A stretch of DNA of 64,000 bases, taken from positions 186,001-250,000 of the forward strand of contig JBFXKW010000003.1 of assembly GCA_050173345.1 (NCBI GenBank), in the 5' to 3' direction. Positions within the stretch are counted from its first letter, which is position 1. Every line of letters begins with the position of its first letter. The notes below the pieces were generated by a model. The model was not told the DNA's origin and made no database searches. It was given only the letters and a program-made list of their open reading frames with translations. The position numbers and the translations under genes are program-made. This DNA is from SHWC01 sp050173345. Its GTDB lineage: Bacteria; Pseudomonadota; Alphaproteobacteria; UBA828. Positions 8,505 to 18,755 of this stretch are shown one piece after another.

Positions 8505-8547
8505 GGCCGAGGCGCCCCGCTCGAAGCAGCCTTCCGAAATAGAAGAA

Positions 8548-8573
8548 GGGCGGGCCGCGCGAGCGGCCCGCCC
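8548..8573 (-). terminator. Terminator downstream of groEL
   Basis: GGGCGGGCCGC (8548-8558) and GCGGCCCGCCC (8563-8573) form a perfect 11-bp GC stem with loop GCGA about 35 bases after the groEL stop. On the minus strand a TC-rich run (TTCTTCTATTTC) follows, and on the plus strand CGAATTTT, so it may act in both directions. Confidence 0.65.
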
Positions 8574-8608
8574 CGAATTTTCAGACGTCGTCGAGGCGCT
8601 GCGTGGAC

Positions 8609-10246
<1,638 letters not shown>

Positions 10247-10364
10247 GGTTCCTAACTCTCCAACTTGATGTGGCGCCCGCGATGCGCTTGCCGCCCGGCG
10301 CGACGAACGCGGCTGTCAGCGGTGCGTCACTTGCGCTGCTTGCTCCTCAGTCTCCGAACAAGGA

Positions 10365-10691
10365 TCAGGCGGCCTTCTTGCCCTTCGCCTTGCTGCTCGC
10401 GGCACCCTCGATCACGGCCATGATGTCGGACTCCTTCATGATCAGGAGTTCCTCGCCGTCGATCTTGGTTTCGGTGCCGGACCACTTGCCGAACAGCACG
10501 CGGTCCCCCGGCTTCACGTCGAGCGGCACGAGATCGCCCTTCTCGTTGCGGGCGCCGGGGCCGACGGCGACGATCTCGCCCTCCTGCGGCTTTTCCTTGG
10601 CTGTATCCGGAATGATGATCCCGCCCGCAGTTTTCTGCTCCTCCTCGAGGCGCCGGACCACGACGCGATCATGCAACGGCCTGAATTTCAT
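10365..10691 (-). CDS. groES: 10-kDa co-chaperonin GroES
   Basis: A 108-aa GroES, the heptameric lid of GroEL. The start MKFRPLHDRVVVRRLEEEQK and the mobile-loop segment 'KTAGGIIIPDTAKEKPQEGE' are typical. The C terminus carries an extra lysine/alanine-rich tail (AASSKAKGKKAA), making the protein about ten residues longer than usual. ATG 10691 has GGAGG eight bases upstream on the minus strand. First gene of groESL. Confidence 0.97.
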   Translation of the reverse strand: MKFRPLHDRVVVRRLEEEQKTAGGIIIPDTAKEKPQEGEIVAVGPGARNEKGDLVPLDVKPGDRVLFGKWSGTETKIDGEELLIMKESDIMAVIEGAASSKAKGKKAA

Positions 10692-10751
10692 AGGACTTCC
10701 TCCACCATCCGATGTTTTCTCACCTGCCGTCGTGCCTCGGACGGCACGGCG

Positions 10752-10778
10752 TTGGCACTCGTTCCGGAAGAGTGCTAG
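10752..10778 (-). promoter_or_regulatory. CIRCE element (HrcA operator) of groESL
   Basis: TTGGCACTC (10752-10760), nine bases, then GAGTGCTAG (10770-10778) matches the CIRCE consensus (TTAGCACTC-N9-GAGTGCTAA) with one change in each arm, placed symmetrically. HrcA bound here represses groESL at normal temperature. It lies 61 bp upstream of the groES start, just after the predicted promoter. Confidence 0.9.
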
Positions 10779-10783
10779 CAGCG

Positions 10784-10811
10784 ATCTGGGCAAACTTGCA
10801 AGCGTTTCAAG
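10784..10811 (-). promoter_or_regulatory. Candidate heat-shock promoter of groESL
   Basis: On the minus strand CTTGAA (10811-10806) and CCAGAT (10789-10784) are 16 bases apart and lie directly upstream of the CIRCE operator. The -35 element fits RpoH (sigma32) promoters; the -10 element is only a partial match. Confidence 0.4.
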
Positions 10812-10943
10812 AGGGATCACGGAAAGATTGTCAGCCGACCCCGAGTGGTGGCTGCTAGCCGATTGAAATGATTACGGTATTTTGTTGATTTGTTAACCTT
10901 TACGCCCCAGATTCCAAGATGCGGGGAAAGGAGGTATCGCGCC

Positions 10944-11207
10944 ATGACTGCACTCGAATGCCAGCTCAGGGGATATCGCCTCACCACGGCGGAGATCCTC
11001 TACCACCTGCCGGATCACGACCACCTGCTGCAGAGCTTCATCTGGCAGGACTACGACCTCTCGCCCCGCTTCCCGGTGCTGAGCAAGTTCCTTCGGTTCT
11101 GGATCGCCAACATCGAGGGCCGGCTGCACTCGGTGCGGGTGACGAGCGCGCCGCTGATCCGGCCCTCCGAGTTCCGGCACACCGAATCAGTGGCCTACTT
11201 GCACTGA
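10944..11207 (+). CDS. usg: Usg family protein
   Basis: An 87-aa protein matching the small Usg family of alphaproteobacteria (named from its position near tryptophan/phosphoribosylanthranilate genes in some species; function unknown). Recognisable blocks are 'LRGYRLTTAEILYHLPDH', 'LLQSFIWQDYDL.P.FP', 'GRLHSVRV' and 'IRPSEFRH'. The start at 10944 follows a strong AAGGAGGT (10928-10935), which rules out the longer reading from 10890. It is divergent from groESL. Confidence 0.85.
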   Translation: MTALECQLRGYRLTTAEILYHLPDHDHLLQSFIWQDYDLSPRFPVLSKFLRFWIANIEGRLHSVRVTSAPLIRPSEFRHTESVAYLH

Positions 11208-11210
11208 CCG

Positions 11211-11999
11211 TCAGCGCCCGGCGATGCCGCGCCGGACCAGCCGCAGCATCACGCCCTGCGGCAGGAGCCGGGTCGCGAACACCGCGAGCTTGTTGGGCGC
11301 GCCGGTGACGACCAGCCGCCGGCCGCGCAGTGCCGCGGCATAGCCGGCGCGCGCCACCGGCGCCGAGGGCATCATCGTCGCGCCGCTGCCGGCCTTCGGG
11401 CGGGTCATGCCGGCGACGGCATGGAACTCGGTCTCGGTCGGGCCGGGGCAGATGCAGGTCACCGTGACGCCCGTGCCCCTCAGCTCCTCGGCGAGCGCCG
11501 CCGAGAACGACACGACATACGCCTTGGTCGCGAAATAGACCGCCATGTACGGCCCCGGCATGAAGCCGGCGACCGAAGCAAGGTTGATGATCCGCCCCTC
11601 GCGGCGCTCGATCATACCGGGCAGCAGGAGCCGGGTGAGCCGCGTCAGGGCCGCCACGTTCACCGCCACCATGTCGCGCTGCCGCTCGCCGTCGGTCTCG
11701 GCGAAGGCACCGAGCGCGCCGAAGCCCGCATTGTTGACGAGCGCGTCGATGGCGAGACCCTTGGCGCCGACCGCCGCGGCCAGCTCATCCGGCGCCTCGG
11801 CACGGGCGAGGTCGATCGAGATGACCGTCGCCTCGATGCCGTGCGCGCCGGCAAGCTCGGCCGCGAGCACCTGCATCGGATCCGCACGCCTGGCGGCGAG
11901 CACGAGGTCGTAGCCGTCGGCCGCGAAGAGCCGCGCGAAGTCGGCGCCGAGCCCCGCCGACGCGCCGGTGATCATCGCCGTCCTGCCGTTCCTTGCCAA
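11211..11999 (-). CDS. Short-chain dehydrogenase/reductase (SDR)
   Basis: A 262-aa classical SDR with a Rossmann fold. The cofactor motif 'TGASAGLGADFA' lies near residues 11-22, 'NNAG' near 90, and the catalytic Ser and Tyr-x-x-x-Lys are in 'NLASVAGFMPGPYMAVYFATKAY'. 'CICPGPTETEFH' follows. Homologues act as NAD(P)-dependent oxidoreductases on carbonyls of unknown identity. It lies 24 bp downstream of the FAD dehydrogenase gene in the same direction and may be co-transcribed with it. Confidence 0.85.
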   Translation of the reverse strand: MARNGRTAMITGASAGLGADFARLFAADGYDLVLAARRADPMQVLAAELAGAHGIEATVISIDLARAEAPDELAAAVGAKGLAIDALVNNAGFGALGAFAETDGERQRDMVAVNVAALTRLTRLLLPGMIERREGRIINLASVAGFMPGPYMAVYFATKAYVVSFSAALAEELRGTGVTVTCICPGPTETEFHAVAGMTRPKAGSGATMMPSAPVARAGYAAALRGRRLVVTGAPNKLAVFATRLLPQGVMLRLVRRGIAGR

Positions 12000-12023
12000 G
12001 ACGCCTCCGCCTCGCCTCCCCGC

Positions 12024-13427
12024 TCAGCGCGGCTCGAACATGACGCCCGGGTTGAGGATGCCGTGCGGATCGAGCATCGCCTTGAGCCGGCGCATGGTCT
12101 CGATCTCCGCCGCGGTGCGCGAGTGCTGCAGATAGGCGCGCTTCATGATGCCGATGCCATGCTCCGCGCTGACGCTGCCCGCCATGTCGGCGACCTGGTT
12201 GTAGATCTCGTCGGAGAGTGACTTCTCCGCGGCATAGAACGCCTCCCGGCTCAGGCTTGCGCCCTGCACCATGTTGACGTGGACGTTGCCGTCGCCGAGA
12301 TGGCCGTAGAGCATCAGCCTGAAGCCGGGATAGCGCGCCGCCACCGCCTCGACCGCGTCGCAGAAGCGCGGGATGTCGCCCTGCGGCACGGTGACGTCGA
12401 ACTTGTGGGTCAGGCCGGTGCGGCCGATCGCCTCGGGCGGCCCCTCGCGATAGCGCCACAGCTCGCGGGTCTGCGTCTCGGATTCCGCGAGGATGGCATC
12501 CGCGACGAGGCCCTGGCTCATCAGCTCGTCGAGCCGGCTGGCGAACTCCTCGCGCGCGACCGGCCCCTGGCCGACCTCCTCCTCGATCACGATATAGACC
12601 GGATAGATCCGGTTGAACGGCTCGCGCACGGCGGGCTCGACCTCGCGCAGCAGGTCGACCGCGTCGCGCACGATGAACTCGAGGGACGACAGGCCGCGGA
12701 ACGCGCCGCGCACCGCCTTGAGCAAGGCCGGCAGCGTCTCGCGGGCTTCGAGCGCGAGCAGCGCGGTCTCGAGCGCCGGCGGCCTTGGCACCACCTGCAA
12801 CACCGCGCGGGTGATGATGCCGAGGATGCCCTCGGAGCCGACGAAGATGTGCTTGAGATCGATGCCGGTGTTGTTCTTCTTCAGCTTGTTGAGATTGGAG
12901 AGCACGGTGCCGTCGGCGAGCACGACCTCGATGCCGCGAAGCTGCTCACGCATATGGCCGTAGCGCAGCACGCGCAGGCCCCCGGCATTGGTCGCCAGCA
13001 TGCCGCCGATCTGGCATGAGCCGCGCCCGCCGAGATCGACCGGCATCACGAAGCCCTCCTCCGCCATCCGCTCATTGAGAGTCTGCAGAATCACGCCGGC
13101 GCCGACCTGGACCGTGCCGGCGAAGGCATCGAACGCCTCGATCTTGTTCATGCGCGCGAGGCTGATCACCACCTCGCCGCCGCGCGGCACCGAGCCGCCG
13201 ACCATGCCGGTGTTGCCGCACTGAGGCACGACCGGGATGCGGTGCCGGTTGCAGGCCGCGAGCAGGCGCGCAACCTGCTCGGTCGAGTTGGGGCGCACCA
13301 CCAGGCTCGGCGCACCGCTGAACTTCCGCGTCCAGTCCGTCGCGTAGGGCGCCATGTCGGCCGGCGCGTCGATATAGAGGCCAGGCGCGTCGAGCTCAGC
13401 CTTCAGGTGGGAAAGGGCGATGTTCAC
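12024..13427 (-). CDS. FAD-linked oxidase, D-2-hydroxyglutarate/D-lactate dehydrogenase type (GlcD family)
   Basis: A 467-aa flavoprotein. The N-terminal FAD_binding_4 domain has 'VVPQCGNTGMVGGSVPRGGE' and 'LGGRGSCQIGGMLATNAGG', and 'NNTGIDLKHIFVGSEGILGI' follows. The C-terminal FAD-oxidase domain has 'MLYGHLGDGNVHVN' and 'SVSAEHGIGIMKRAYL'. Length and motifs are closest to D-2-hydroxyglutarate dehydrogenases, but D-lactate cannot be excluded. GTG 13427 is chosen (GGAG ten bases upstream; protein begins VNIALSHLKAEL); the longer upstream reading has low-complexity sequence. Divergent from pxpA. Confidence 0.85.
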   Translation of the reverse strand: MNIALSHLKAELDAPGLYIDAPADMAPYATDWTRKFSGAPSLVVRPNSTEQVARLLAACNRHRIPVVPQCGNTGMVGGSVPRGGEVVISLARMNKIEAFDAFAGTVQVGAGVILQTLNERMAEEGFVMPVDLGGRGSCQIGGMLATNAGGLRVLRYGHMREQLRGIEVVLADGTVLSNLNKLKKNNTGIDLKHIFVGSEGILGIITRAVLQVVPRPPALETALLALEARETLPALLKAVRGAFRGLSSLEFIVRDAVDLLREVEPAVREPFNRIYPVYIVIEEEVGQGPVAREEFASRLDELMSQGLVADAILAESETQTRELWRYREGPPEAIGRTGLTHKFDVTVPQGDIPRFCDAVEAVAARYPGFRLMLYGHLGDGNVHVNMVQGASLSREAFYAAEKSLSDEIYNQVADMAGSVSAEHGIGIMKRAYLQHSRTAAEIETMRRLKAMLDPHGILNPGVMFEPR

Positions 13428-13618
13428 AGATGGTTGCTCCGGGTTCGGGCTGGCCCCTGGCCGAGTATTTGGATTTGCCGCGCTCCGGTCAAACGAAGCG
13501 CGCAGGCGGCCGGATGCCGGCTGCCTTGGCAGGGCCGGAGCGCCTCCGTAAACTGCCGCCACGCATTCGGCCGCGGCGGCGGACCGCGGCCGGTTCAAGG
13601 CACAAAGGGAGACGGGAA

Positions 13619-14347
13619 ATGGCGATCGACATCAACTGCGACATGGGCGAGGCGTTCAGCATCTATCACTGTGGCGACGACGAAGGCATCATGCCGTTCA
13701 TCACCTCGGCGAACGTCGCCTGCGGCTTCCACGCCTCCGACCCCTCGGTGATGCGGGAGACCGTGCGGCTCGCCAGGAAGCACAATGTCAGGGTCGGCGC
13801 CCACCCCTCCTTCCCGGACCGGCAGGGCTTCGGTCGGCGCTACATGAAGATGTCGCGCGACGAGCTGACCGATTGCATCGTCTACCAAGTCGGCGCGCTC
13901 AAGGCCTTCCTCGAGGCCGAGGGCCTGCCGCTCAACCACGTCAAGCCGCACGGCGCGCTCTATGGCGCGGCGTGGACCGACGAGGACGTCGCGACCGCCT
14001 GCGCCGAGGCCGCCGCCACCTTCAAGGTGCCGATGTACGGCACGACCGGCACGCTGCACGAGACGATCTGGCCGAAATACACAAAGGTGATGTGGGAAAT
14101 CTTCGCCGACCTCGACTATGACGACCAGGGGCGCTGCATCATCACGCGCCAGCACGTCCCGGTGACGCCGGAGAAGGCGGTCGAGCAGGTCATGCGCGTG
14201 GTCAAGGACGGCAAAGTCCGCTCGGTCAACGGCAAGGATGTGCCGACCAAGGTCGACACCATCTGCGTGCATTCCGACACGCCGGGCGCGGTCGCGGTCG
14301 CCAAGGCGGTGCGCGAGGCGGTCGGCCCCTATCTGGTGAAGAATTGA
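13619..14347 (+). CDS. pxpA: 5-oxoprolinase subunit PxpA (LamB/YcsF family)
   Basis: A 242-aa protein with the family signature 'DINCDMGEAFSIYHCGDDEG' at the N terminus and 'ITSANVACGFHASDPSVM', 'VRVGAHPSFPDRQGFGRR' and 'NHVKPHGALYG' further on. PxpA, PxpB and PxpC form an ATP-dependent 5-oxoprolinase that opens pyroglutamate to glutamate. It is the first gene of a five-gene operon that also encodes a biotin carboxylase and a biotin carrier. ATG 13619 has AGGGAGACGGGA just upstream. Confidence 0.9.
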   Translation: MAIDINCDMGEAFSIYHCGDDEGIMPFITSANVACGFHASDPSVMRETVRLARKHNVRVGAHPSFPDRQGFGRRYMKMSRDELTDCIVYQVGALKAFLEAEGLPLNHVKPHGALYGAAWTDEDVATACAEAAATFKVPMYGTTGTLHETIWPKYTKVMWEIFADLDYDDQGRCIITRQHVPVTPEKAVEQVMRVVKDGKVRSVNGKDVPTKVDTICVHSDTPGAVAVAKAVREAVGPYLVKN

Positions 14348-14408
14348 GCCGCCGGCCGGCGCGCGCGGCGCTCGACAAAACCGGCAGCGGCGTGCATTAG
14401 AGCAGCCC

Positions 14409-15770
14409 ATGAAGAAGCTGCTGATCGCCAATCGCGGCGAGATCGCCTGCCGCGTCATCAAGAGCTGCCGCGCGCTCGGGCTCAAGACGGTCGCAGTCTA
14501 TTCCGACGCCGATGCCGGTGCGCTGCACGTCTCGCTCGCCGACGAGGCGCATCACATCGGGCCGCCGGCGGCGAAGGACAGCTACCTAGTGGGCGACAAG
14601 ATCATCGAAGCGGCGAAGCGCAGCAACGCGGACGCCATCCATCCGGGCTACGGCTTCCTTGCCGAGAACGAGAATTTCGCCGCGCGGGTGCTCAAGGCCG
14701 GGCTCAAATGGATCGGCCCGAACGCGCGCACCATCGCCGACATGGGCGACAAGGAACGCGCCCGTCGGCTCGCGCACGGCGCGGGCGTGCCCATCGTGCC
14801 GGGCACCGGGCGCTTCATCCCGGGCGATTTCTCCGGCCTCGAAGACGCCGCTGCCGGCATCGGCTTCCCGCTGCTCGTCAAGGCCTCGGCCGGCGGCGGC
14901 GGCATCGGCATGAAGCGGGTCGATAGCATGGAGGCGCTCAGGCCGACCGTCGAGGCGACCCAGGCGCTCGCCGCCAAGGCGTTCGGCGACGGCGCGGTCT
15001 ATCTCGAAAAGCTCATCCTCCAGCCGCGCCATATCGAGATCCAGGTGTTCGGCTTCGGCAACGGCCGCGCGATCCACATGTTCGAGCGCGAATGCTCGGT
15101 GCAGCGCCGCTTCCAGAAGATCATCGAGGAATCGCCGGCGCCGGGCCTGCCCGATCAGGTGCGCCACGCGATGGGTGATGCCGCCGCGGCGCTCACCGCG
15201 CAGGAGCGCTATCACGGCGCCGGCACGGTCGAGTTCATCGTCGACCAGGCAGGCAACTTCTACTTCCTCGAGATGAACACCCGCATCCAGGTCGAGCACC
15301 CGGTCACCGAGATGAACACCGGGCTCGACCTGGTCGGCCTGCAAATCCGCTTCGAGCGCGGCGACGACTTGTCATGGCTCACCCAGGAATCGATCAAGCC
15401 GCGCGGCCACACCATCGAGTGCCGCATCTACGCCGAGAACCCGGATAAGAACTTCCTGCCCTCGCCGGGGCCCCTCACCGTCTTCGAGCCGCCGCGCGAG
15501 CATGACGGCATCAGGCTCGACACCGGCTTCCGCCAGGGCGACAAGGTGACGTTCTACTACGACCCGATGATCGCGAAGCTGATCGCGCATGCCGGCGATC
15601 GTGCCGCCGCGATCGACAAGATGCTGGACGCGCTCGCCGCGTTCCGCATCGAAGGCATCACGACCAACATTCCGTTTCTCCGGCGGGTGATCGACCATCC
15701 GGCTTTCCGCGCCGGGCAGACCCATACCGGCTTCGTCGATCTTCACCGCAACGATCTGATGCAATCATAG
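14409..15770 (+). CDS. Biotin carboxylase (AccC-like) of the pxp operon
   Basis: A 453-aa ATP-grasp biotin carboxylase. It starts 'KKLLIANRGEIACRVIKSCRALG'; the glycine-rich ATP lid 'KASAGGGGIGMKRV', 'FERECSVQRRFQKIIEESPAP' and the 'EMNTRIQVEHPVTEM' catalytic segment are intact. It carboxylates biotin on a carrier protein using ATP and bicarbonate. Because it lies between pxpA and pxpB with the carrier at the operon end, it is probably dedicated to this operon rather than to fatty-acid synthesis. Gap to pxpB is 31 bp. Confidence 0.9.
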   Translation: MKKLLIANRGEIACRVIKSCRALGLKTVAVYSDADAGALHVSLADEAHHIGPPAAKDSYLVGDKIIEAAKRSNADAIHPGYGFLAENENFAARVLKAGLKWIGPNARTIADMGDKERARRLAHGAGVPIVPGTGRFIPGDFSGLEDAAAGIGFPLLVKASAGGGGIGMKRVDSMEALRPTVEATQALAAKAFGDGAVYLEKLILQPRHIEIQVFGFGNGRAIHMFERECSVQRRFQKIIEESPAPGLPDQVRHAMGDAAAALTAQERYHGAGTVEFIVDQAGNFYFLEMNTRIQVEHPVTEMNTGLDLVGLQIRFERGDDLSWLTQESIKPRGHTIECRIYAENPDKNFLPSPGPLTVFEPPREHDGIRLDTGFRQGDKVTFYYDPMIAKLIAHAGDRAAAIDKMLDALAAFRIEGITTNIPFLRRVIDHPAFRAGQTHTGFVDLHRNDLMQS

Positions 15771-15801
15771 AACCGGCAAGACCGCGGGGGAGCGCGTCTC
15801 G

Positions 15802-16671
15802 ATGATTTACGAAGAAGCCAAGTTCCTGCCGGCCGGCGACCGCTACGTGCTGATCGAGTTCGGCAACGAGATGAACCTCGAGCTGAACTTCCTTGCCCAG
15901 GGGCTGGCCGGCGCGATCGAGGCGAGCAAGACCAAGGGCGTGATCGAGAGCGCGCCGTGCTTCGCCTCGCTGCTCGTGCAGTACGAGCCGAACCAGATCG
16001 GCTTTGCCGACCTCGAGAAGGAGATCAGGTCGCTGATCGGCAGCCTCGGCTCGCCCGAGGACATCGAGCTCGACAGCCGCCTCTTCTACATCGAGACGCT
16101 CTATCTCGACCCCTGGACCAAGGCGTGCATCGAGGACTATTCGGCCAAGATCACCGAGAAGGAATACGATCCCGCCTTCGTCGCGCGCATCAACGGGCTC
16201 GAGGACGAGAAGCAGCTCGTGCGCGTCCATTCCGCGACCGAATATTGGGTCGCCTCGCTCGGCTTCTGGCCCGGCCTGCCGTTCCTGATGCCGCTCGACC
16301 CACGCGCCATGATCACCTGCCCGAAATACAACCCGCCGCGCACCTGGACGCCGCAGGGCACCATCGGCATGGGCGGCTCGGCCTCGGCGATCTATCCGGT
16401 GGCGACGCCCGGCGGCTATCAGCTGTTCGGCCGCACGCCGGTGCCGATCTGGGACACCGAGCACCGCTTCGACGCGTTCGAGGGCTCGATCGTGCTGTTC
16501 AAGCCGGGCGACCGCATCAAGTTCGTCACCGTGGACAAGGCGCAGTACGACGACATCGACGCGCGCGTGAAGAACGGCAGCTACATCCACAACGTGGTCG
16601 GCTACCAGAAATTCTCGGTGCGCAACTACAAGGCGTGGAAAGCCTCGATCGACCCAAAGGAACGGTTCTAG
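15802..16671 (+). CDS. pxpB: 5-oxoprolinase subunit PxpB / allophanate hydrolase subunit 1 (carboxyltransferase subdomain)
   Basis: A 289-aa CT_C_D/AHS1 domain protein, longer than the common 220-240 aa because of an extra N-terminal segment. 'ATEYWVASLGFWPGLPFLM', 'GTIGMGGSASAIYPVATPGGYQLFGRTP' and 'PGDRIKFVTV' are typical. Together with PxpC it builds an active site of the urea-amidolyase carboxyltransferase fold. With a biotin carboxylase and carrier encoded next door, a true biotin-dependent carboxyl transfer is possible in addition to, or instead of, 5-oxoproline opening. Confidence 0.85.
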   Translation: MIYEEAKFLPAGDRYVLIEFGNEMNLELNFLAQGLAGAIEASKTKGVIESAPCFASLLVQYEPNQIGFADLEKEIRSLIGSLGSPEDIELDSRLFYIETLYLDPWTKACIEDYSAKITEKEYDPAFVARINGLEDEKQLVRVHSATEYWVASLGFWPGLPFLMPLDPRAMITCPKYNPPRTWTPQGTIGMGGSASAIYPVATPGGYQLFGRTPVPIWDTEHRFDAFEGSIVLFKPGDRIKFVTVDKAQYDDIDARVKNGSYIHNVVGYQKFSVRNYKAWKASIDPKERF

Positions 16672-16683
16672 GAGGGCCGCGGG

Positions 16684-17652
16684 ATGCTGGAGATCGTCAA
16701 ACCCGGCCTGGAGACCTCGATCCAGGACTATCCCGGCCGCATCGGCTACTGGAACCAGGGCTTCCCGCCGTCGGGCCCGATGGACTCATGGTCGTTCCGG
16801 CTCGCCAACCTCCTGGTCGGCAACCCGGCGGGCGCGCCCGGCTTCGAGGCGCAATACATGGGCCCGACCATCCGCTTCGCGGCGGACGGCGTGGTCGCGG
16901 TGACCGGCGCCGACATGCGCCCGAAGCTCGACGACAAGCCGCTCCCGATGTGGGAGAGCGTCGCGGTCAAGGCCGGGCAGACGCTGGCGCTCGGCGGCGC
17001 CCTGATCGGCGCGCGCGGCTACATCGCGGTCGCCGGCGGCATCGACGCGCCGCTCTGGCTCGGCTCGGCCTCGACCTTCCACAAGGCCGGCGTCGGCGGG
17101 CTCGACGGCCACGCGGTCAAGGCCGGGCAGAGCATCCCGGTGAAGCCCGGCACCGGCACGCCGGGCAGGAAGGTCAAGGCCGACAGGCGGCCCACCTTCG
17201 CCGCCGACAAGCATTGGACCGTCGAAGCCGTGCGCGGCCCGAACGATGACTGGGTGGACGAGGCCGGCCACAAGCAGTTCGTCAGCCATGCCTGGAAGCT
17301 CTCGGCGCGCTCGGACCGCACCGGCTACCGGCTCGAAGGGCCGGACTGGACCTTCACCGAGAAGGCGTACGACAAGGCGCCCGAGCATGGCGACTTCCCC
17401 TCCAACATCATCGACCAGGGCTATCCGCTGGGCGCGGTCAATCTCGGCGGGCAGACGCCGATCATCCTGGTGAACGACGGGCCGAGCATGGGCGGCTTCA
17501 TCTGCCCGTGGACCGTGCCATCGGCCGCGTTCTGGAAGCTCGGCCAGGCCAAGCCCAACGACTTCCTGCATTTCAAGGAGGTCTCGGTCGACGAGGCCCA
17601 GGCGCTCAGGCGCACGCTCGACGCCATCTGTTCGCCCGACAGCATCGAATAA
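16684..17652 (+). CDS. pxpC: 5-oxoprolinase subunit PxpC / biotin-dependent carboxyltransferase subunit (AHS2)
   Basis: A 322-aa AHS2/CT_A_B protein. 'VKPGLETSIQDYPGRIGY', 'GFPPSGPMDSWSFRLANLLV', 'SDRTGYRLEGP' and 'TPIILVNDGPSMGGFICPWTV' mark the family. It pairs with PxpB. GGAGG sits upstream of the ATG, and the gene starts 12 bp after pxpB. Intact. Confidence 0.88.
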   Translation: MLEIVKPGLETSIQDYPGRIGYWNQGFPPSGPMDSWSFRLANLLVGNPAGAPGFEAQYMGPTIRFAADGVVAVTGADMRPKLDDKPLPMWESVAVKAGQTLALGGALIGARGYIAVAGGIDAPLWLGSASTFHKAGVGGLDGHAVKAGQSIPVKPGTGTPGRKVKADRRPTFAADKHWTVEAVRGPNDDWVDEAGHKQFVSHAWKLSARSDRTGYRLEGPDWTFTEKAYDKAPEHGDFPSNIIDQGYPLGAVNLGGQTPIILVNDGPSMGGFICPWTVPSAAFWKLGQAKPNDFLHFKEVSVDEAQALRRTLDAICSPDSIE

Positions 17653-17669
17653 CCAAGGAGTCCGCAATC

Positions 17670-17885
17670 ATGGCCGAAGAAGTGATCACGCAAGCACCCG
17701 GCAATGTCTGGAAGGTGCTGGTCAAGGAGGGCGACGCGGTGAAGCCCGGCGACGTGCTCTTCATCCTCGAGGTGATGAAGACCGAGGTGCCGCACGCGGC
17801 GGAGAGCGCGGGCACCGTCGCCAAGCTCCACATCAAGGAGGAAGACGCGGTCGACGTCGGCCAGCTCGCGGTGGAGATCGCCTAG
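17670..17885 (+). CDS. Biotin carboxyl carrier protein (free-standing biotinyl domain)
   Basis: A 71-aa biotinyl/lipoyl domain with no extra region. The biotin-accepting lysine is K37 in 'LFILEVMKTEVPHAAESAGTV'; the usual AMKM motif is VMKT here, which is seen in other carriers of this group. It shuttles carboxybiotin between the biotin carboxylase and the PxpBC-like carboxyltransferase. AAGGAG lies 9 bases before ATG 17670. Last gene of the operon, 17 bp after pxpC. Confidence 0.85.
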   Translation: MAEEVITQAPGNVWKVLVKEGDAVKPGDVLFILEVMKTEVPHAAESAGTVAKLHIKEEDAVDVGQLAVEIA

Positions 17886-17970
17886 CGGGCACCCCACCTT
17901 GCCGATACGCCGCATCCCCGGCTTCCGCGCGCTGTGCAGCCCGCGCCGCCGCGGCGCACCCACAGCGGAA

Positions 17971-18654
17971 TCAGGAACCGCGCCCGAGCGCCCTCACGGA
18001 AGCGGCTGCCTCCTTCGCGAAACGCTGCCAAGAGAGCTTCGCCTGTTCGGCCGGCGCGGGTTCGTGCTCGGCGCAATCCATCCTGAGATCGCGGTCGCCG
18101 AACGCGGCGTCCACCAAGGCGCAGCGATGGGGCGCGGCCGGGTCGGCATAGGCATGCGGGCAGAAATAGCGGCAGGTGACGCAAATCCGGCACGGCGCGA
18201 TCTCGCCCCGCTCCTGCAGCGTGCGGATGATCTTCGTCAGCCCGCGCAGCAGCGCCGCCTGCTCCGCCGCGTCGAGCTCGCCGGCCGCGCCGAGCATGGC
18301 CTCGGGCCAGCTCGCGGTCTGCCTGGCCGCGGCCTGGCCCTCCGTGGTCAGCATGAGGATCACGGCGCGGCGGTCATTCGAATCGAGCGACTTGCTGACG
18401 TATCCCTTTCTGACTAGGGCGCTGACGGCTTCCGTCGCGGTCGGCTGGCGCACGCCGAGGTCGGTCGCGATGGCCGAGACGCGGAGCGGCCCGCGGCTGT
18501 CGAGCACTGCCAGGATCTGCGCCTGGGTAGGCGTGAGACCGCTGGTCTGACCTTTCGCCCACATGATGGAGCGCAGCGTCAGCCCGATCTTGCTCAGCCC
18601 GATGACGATCCGCCGTTCCGCCGAGTCCGGATCCCGCTTGATACTGATTGCCAT
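17971..18654 (-). CDS. MarR family regulator with cysteine-rich C-terminal extension
   Basis: A 227-aa protein. The first about 150 residues form a MarR winged helix (LTPTQAQILAVLDSRGPLRV, 'LGVRQPTATEAVSALVRKGYV', wing 'SNDRRAVILMLTTEG'). The remaining about 75 residues carry CRICVTCRYFCPH, a Cys in 'HRCALVDAAF', and a terminal 'LRMDCAEH', giving a metal- or Fe-S-binding look. Likely a one-component sensor of redox state or a metal. ATG 18654 is chosen from the MarR-like start. A TGAG-N5-CTCA palindrome at 18670-18682, 15 bp upstream, could be an autoregulatory operator. Convergent with the pxp operon. Confidence 0.8.
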   Translation of the reverse strand: MAISIKRDPDSAERRIVIGLSKIGLTLRSIMWAKGQTSGLTPTQAQILAVLDSRGPLRVSAIATDLGVRQPTATEAVSALVRKGYVSKSLDSNDRRAVILMLTTEGQAAARQTASWPEAMLGAAGELDAAEQAALLRGLTKIIRTLQERGEIAPCRICVTCRYFCPHAYADPAAPHRCALVDAAFGDRDLRMDCAEHEPAPAEQAKLSWQRFAKEAAASVRALGRGS

Positions 18655-18755
18655 GTCACATTTTTGTTTTGAGTTGTTCTCAGGTCCACGCCTTTGCCGG
18701 GCCGGAAAACCGGCACGCCACGCGTAAAGCCCTACATGAGCCATGGATTCACGTG

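Noticed and set aside
17943..17957. GCGCCGC-C-GCGGCGC palindrome after the pxp operon as terminator
   Set aside because: A one-base loop cannot form the full stem and there is no T-run; in GC-rich DNA such short palindromes arise by chance.
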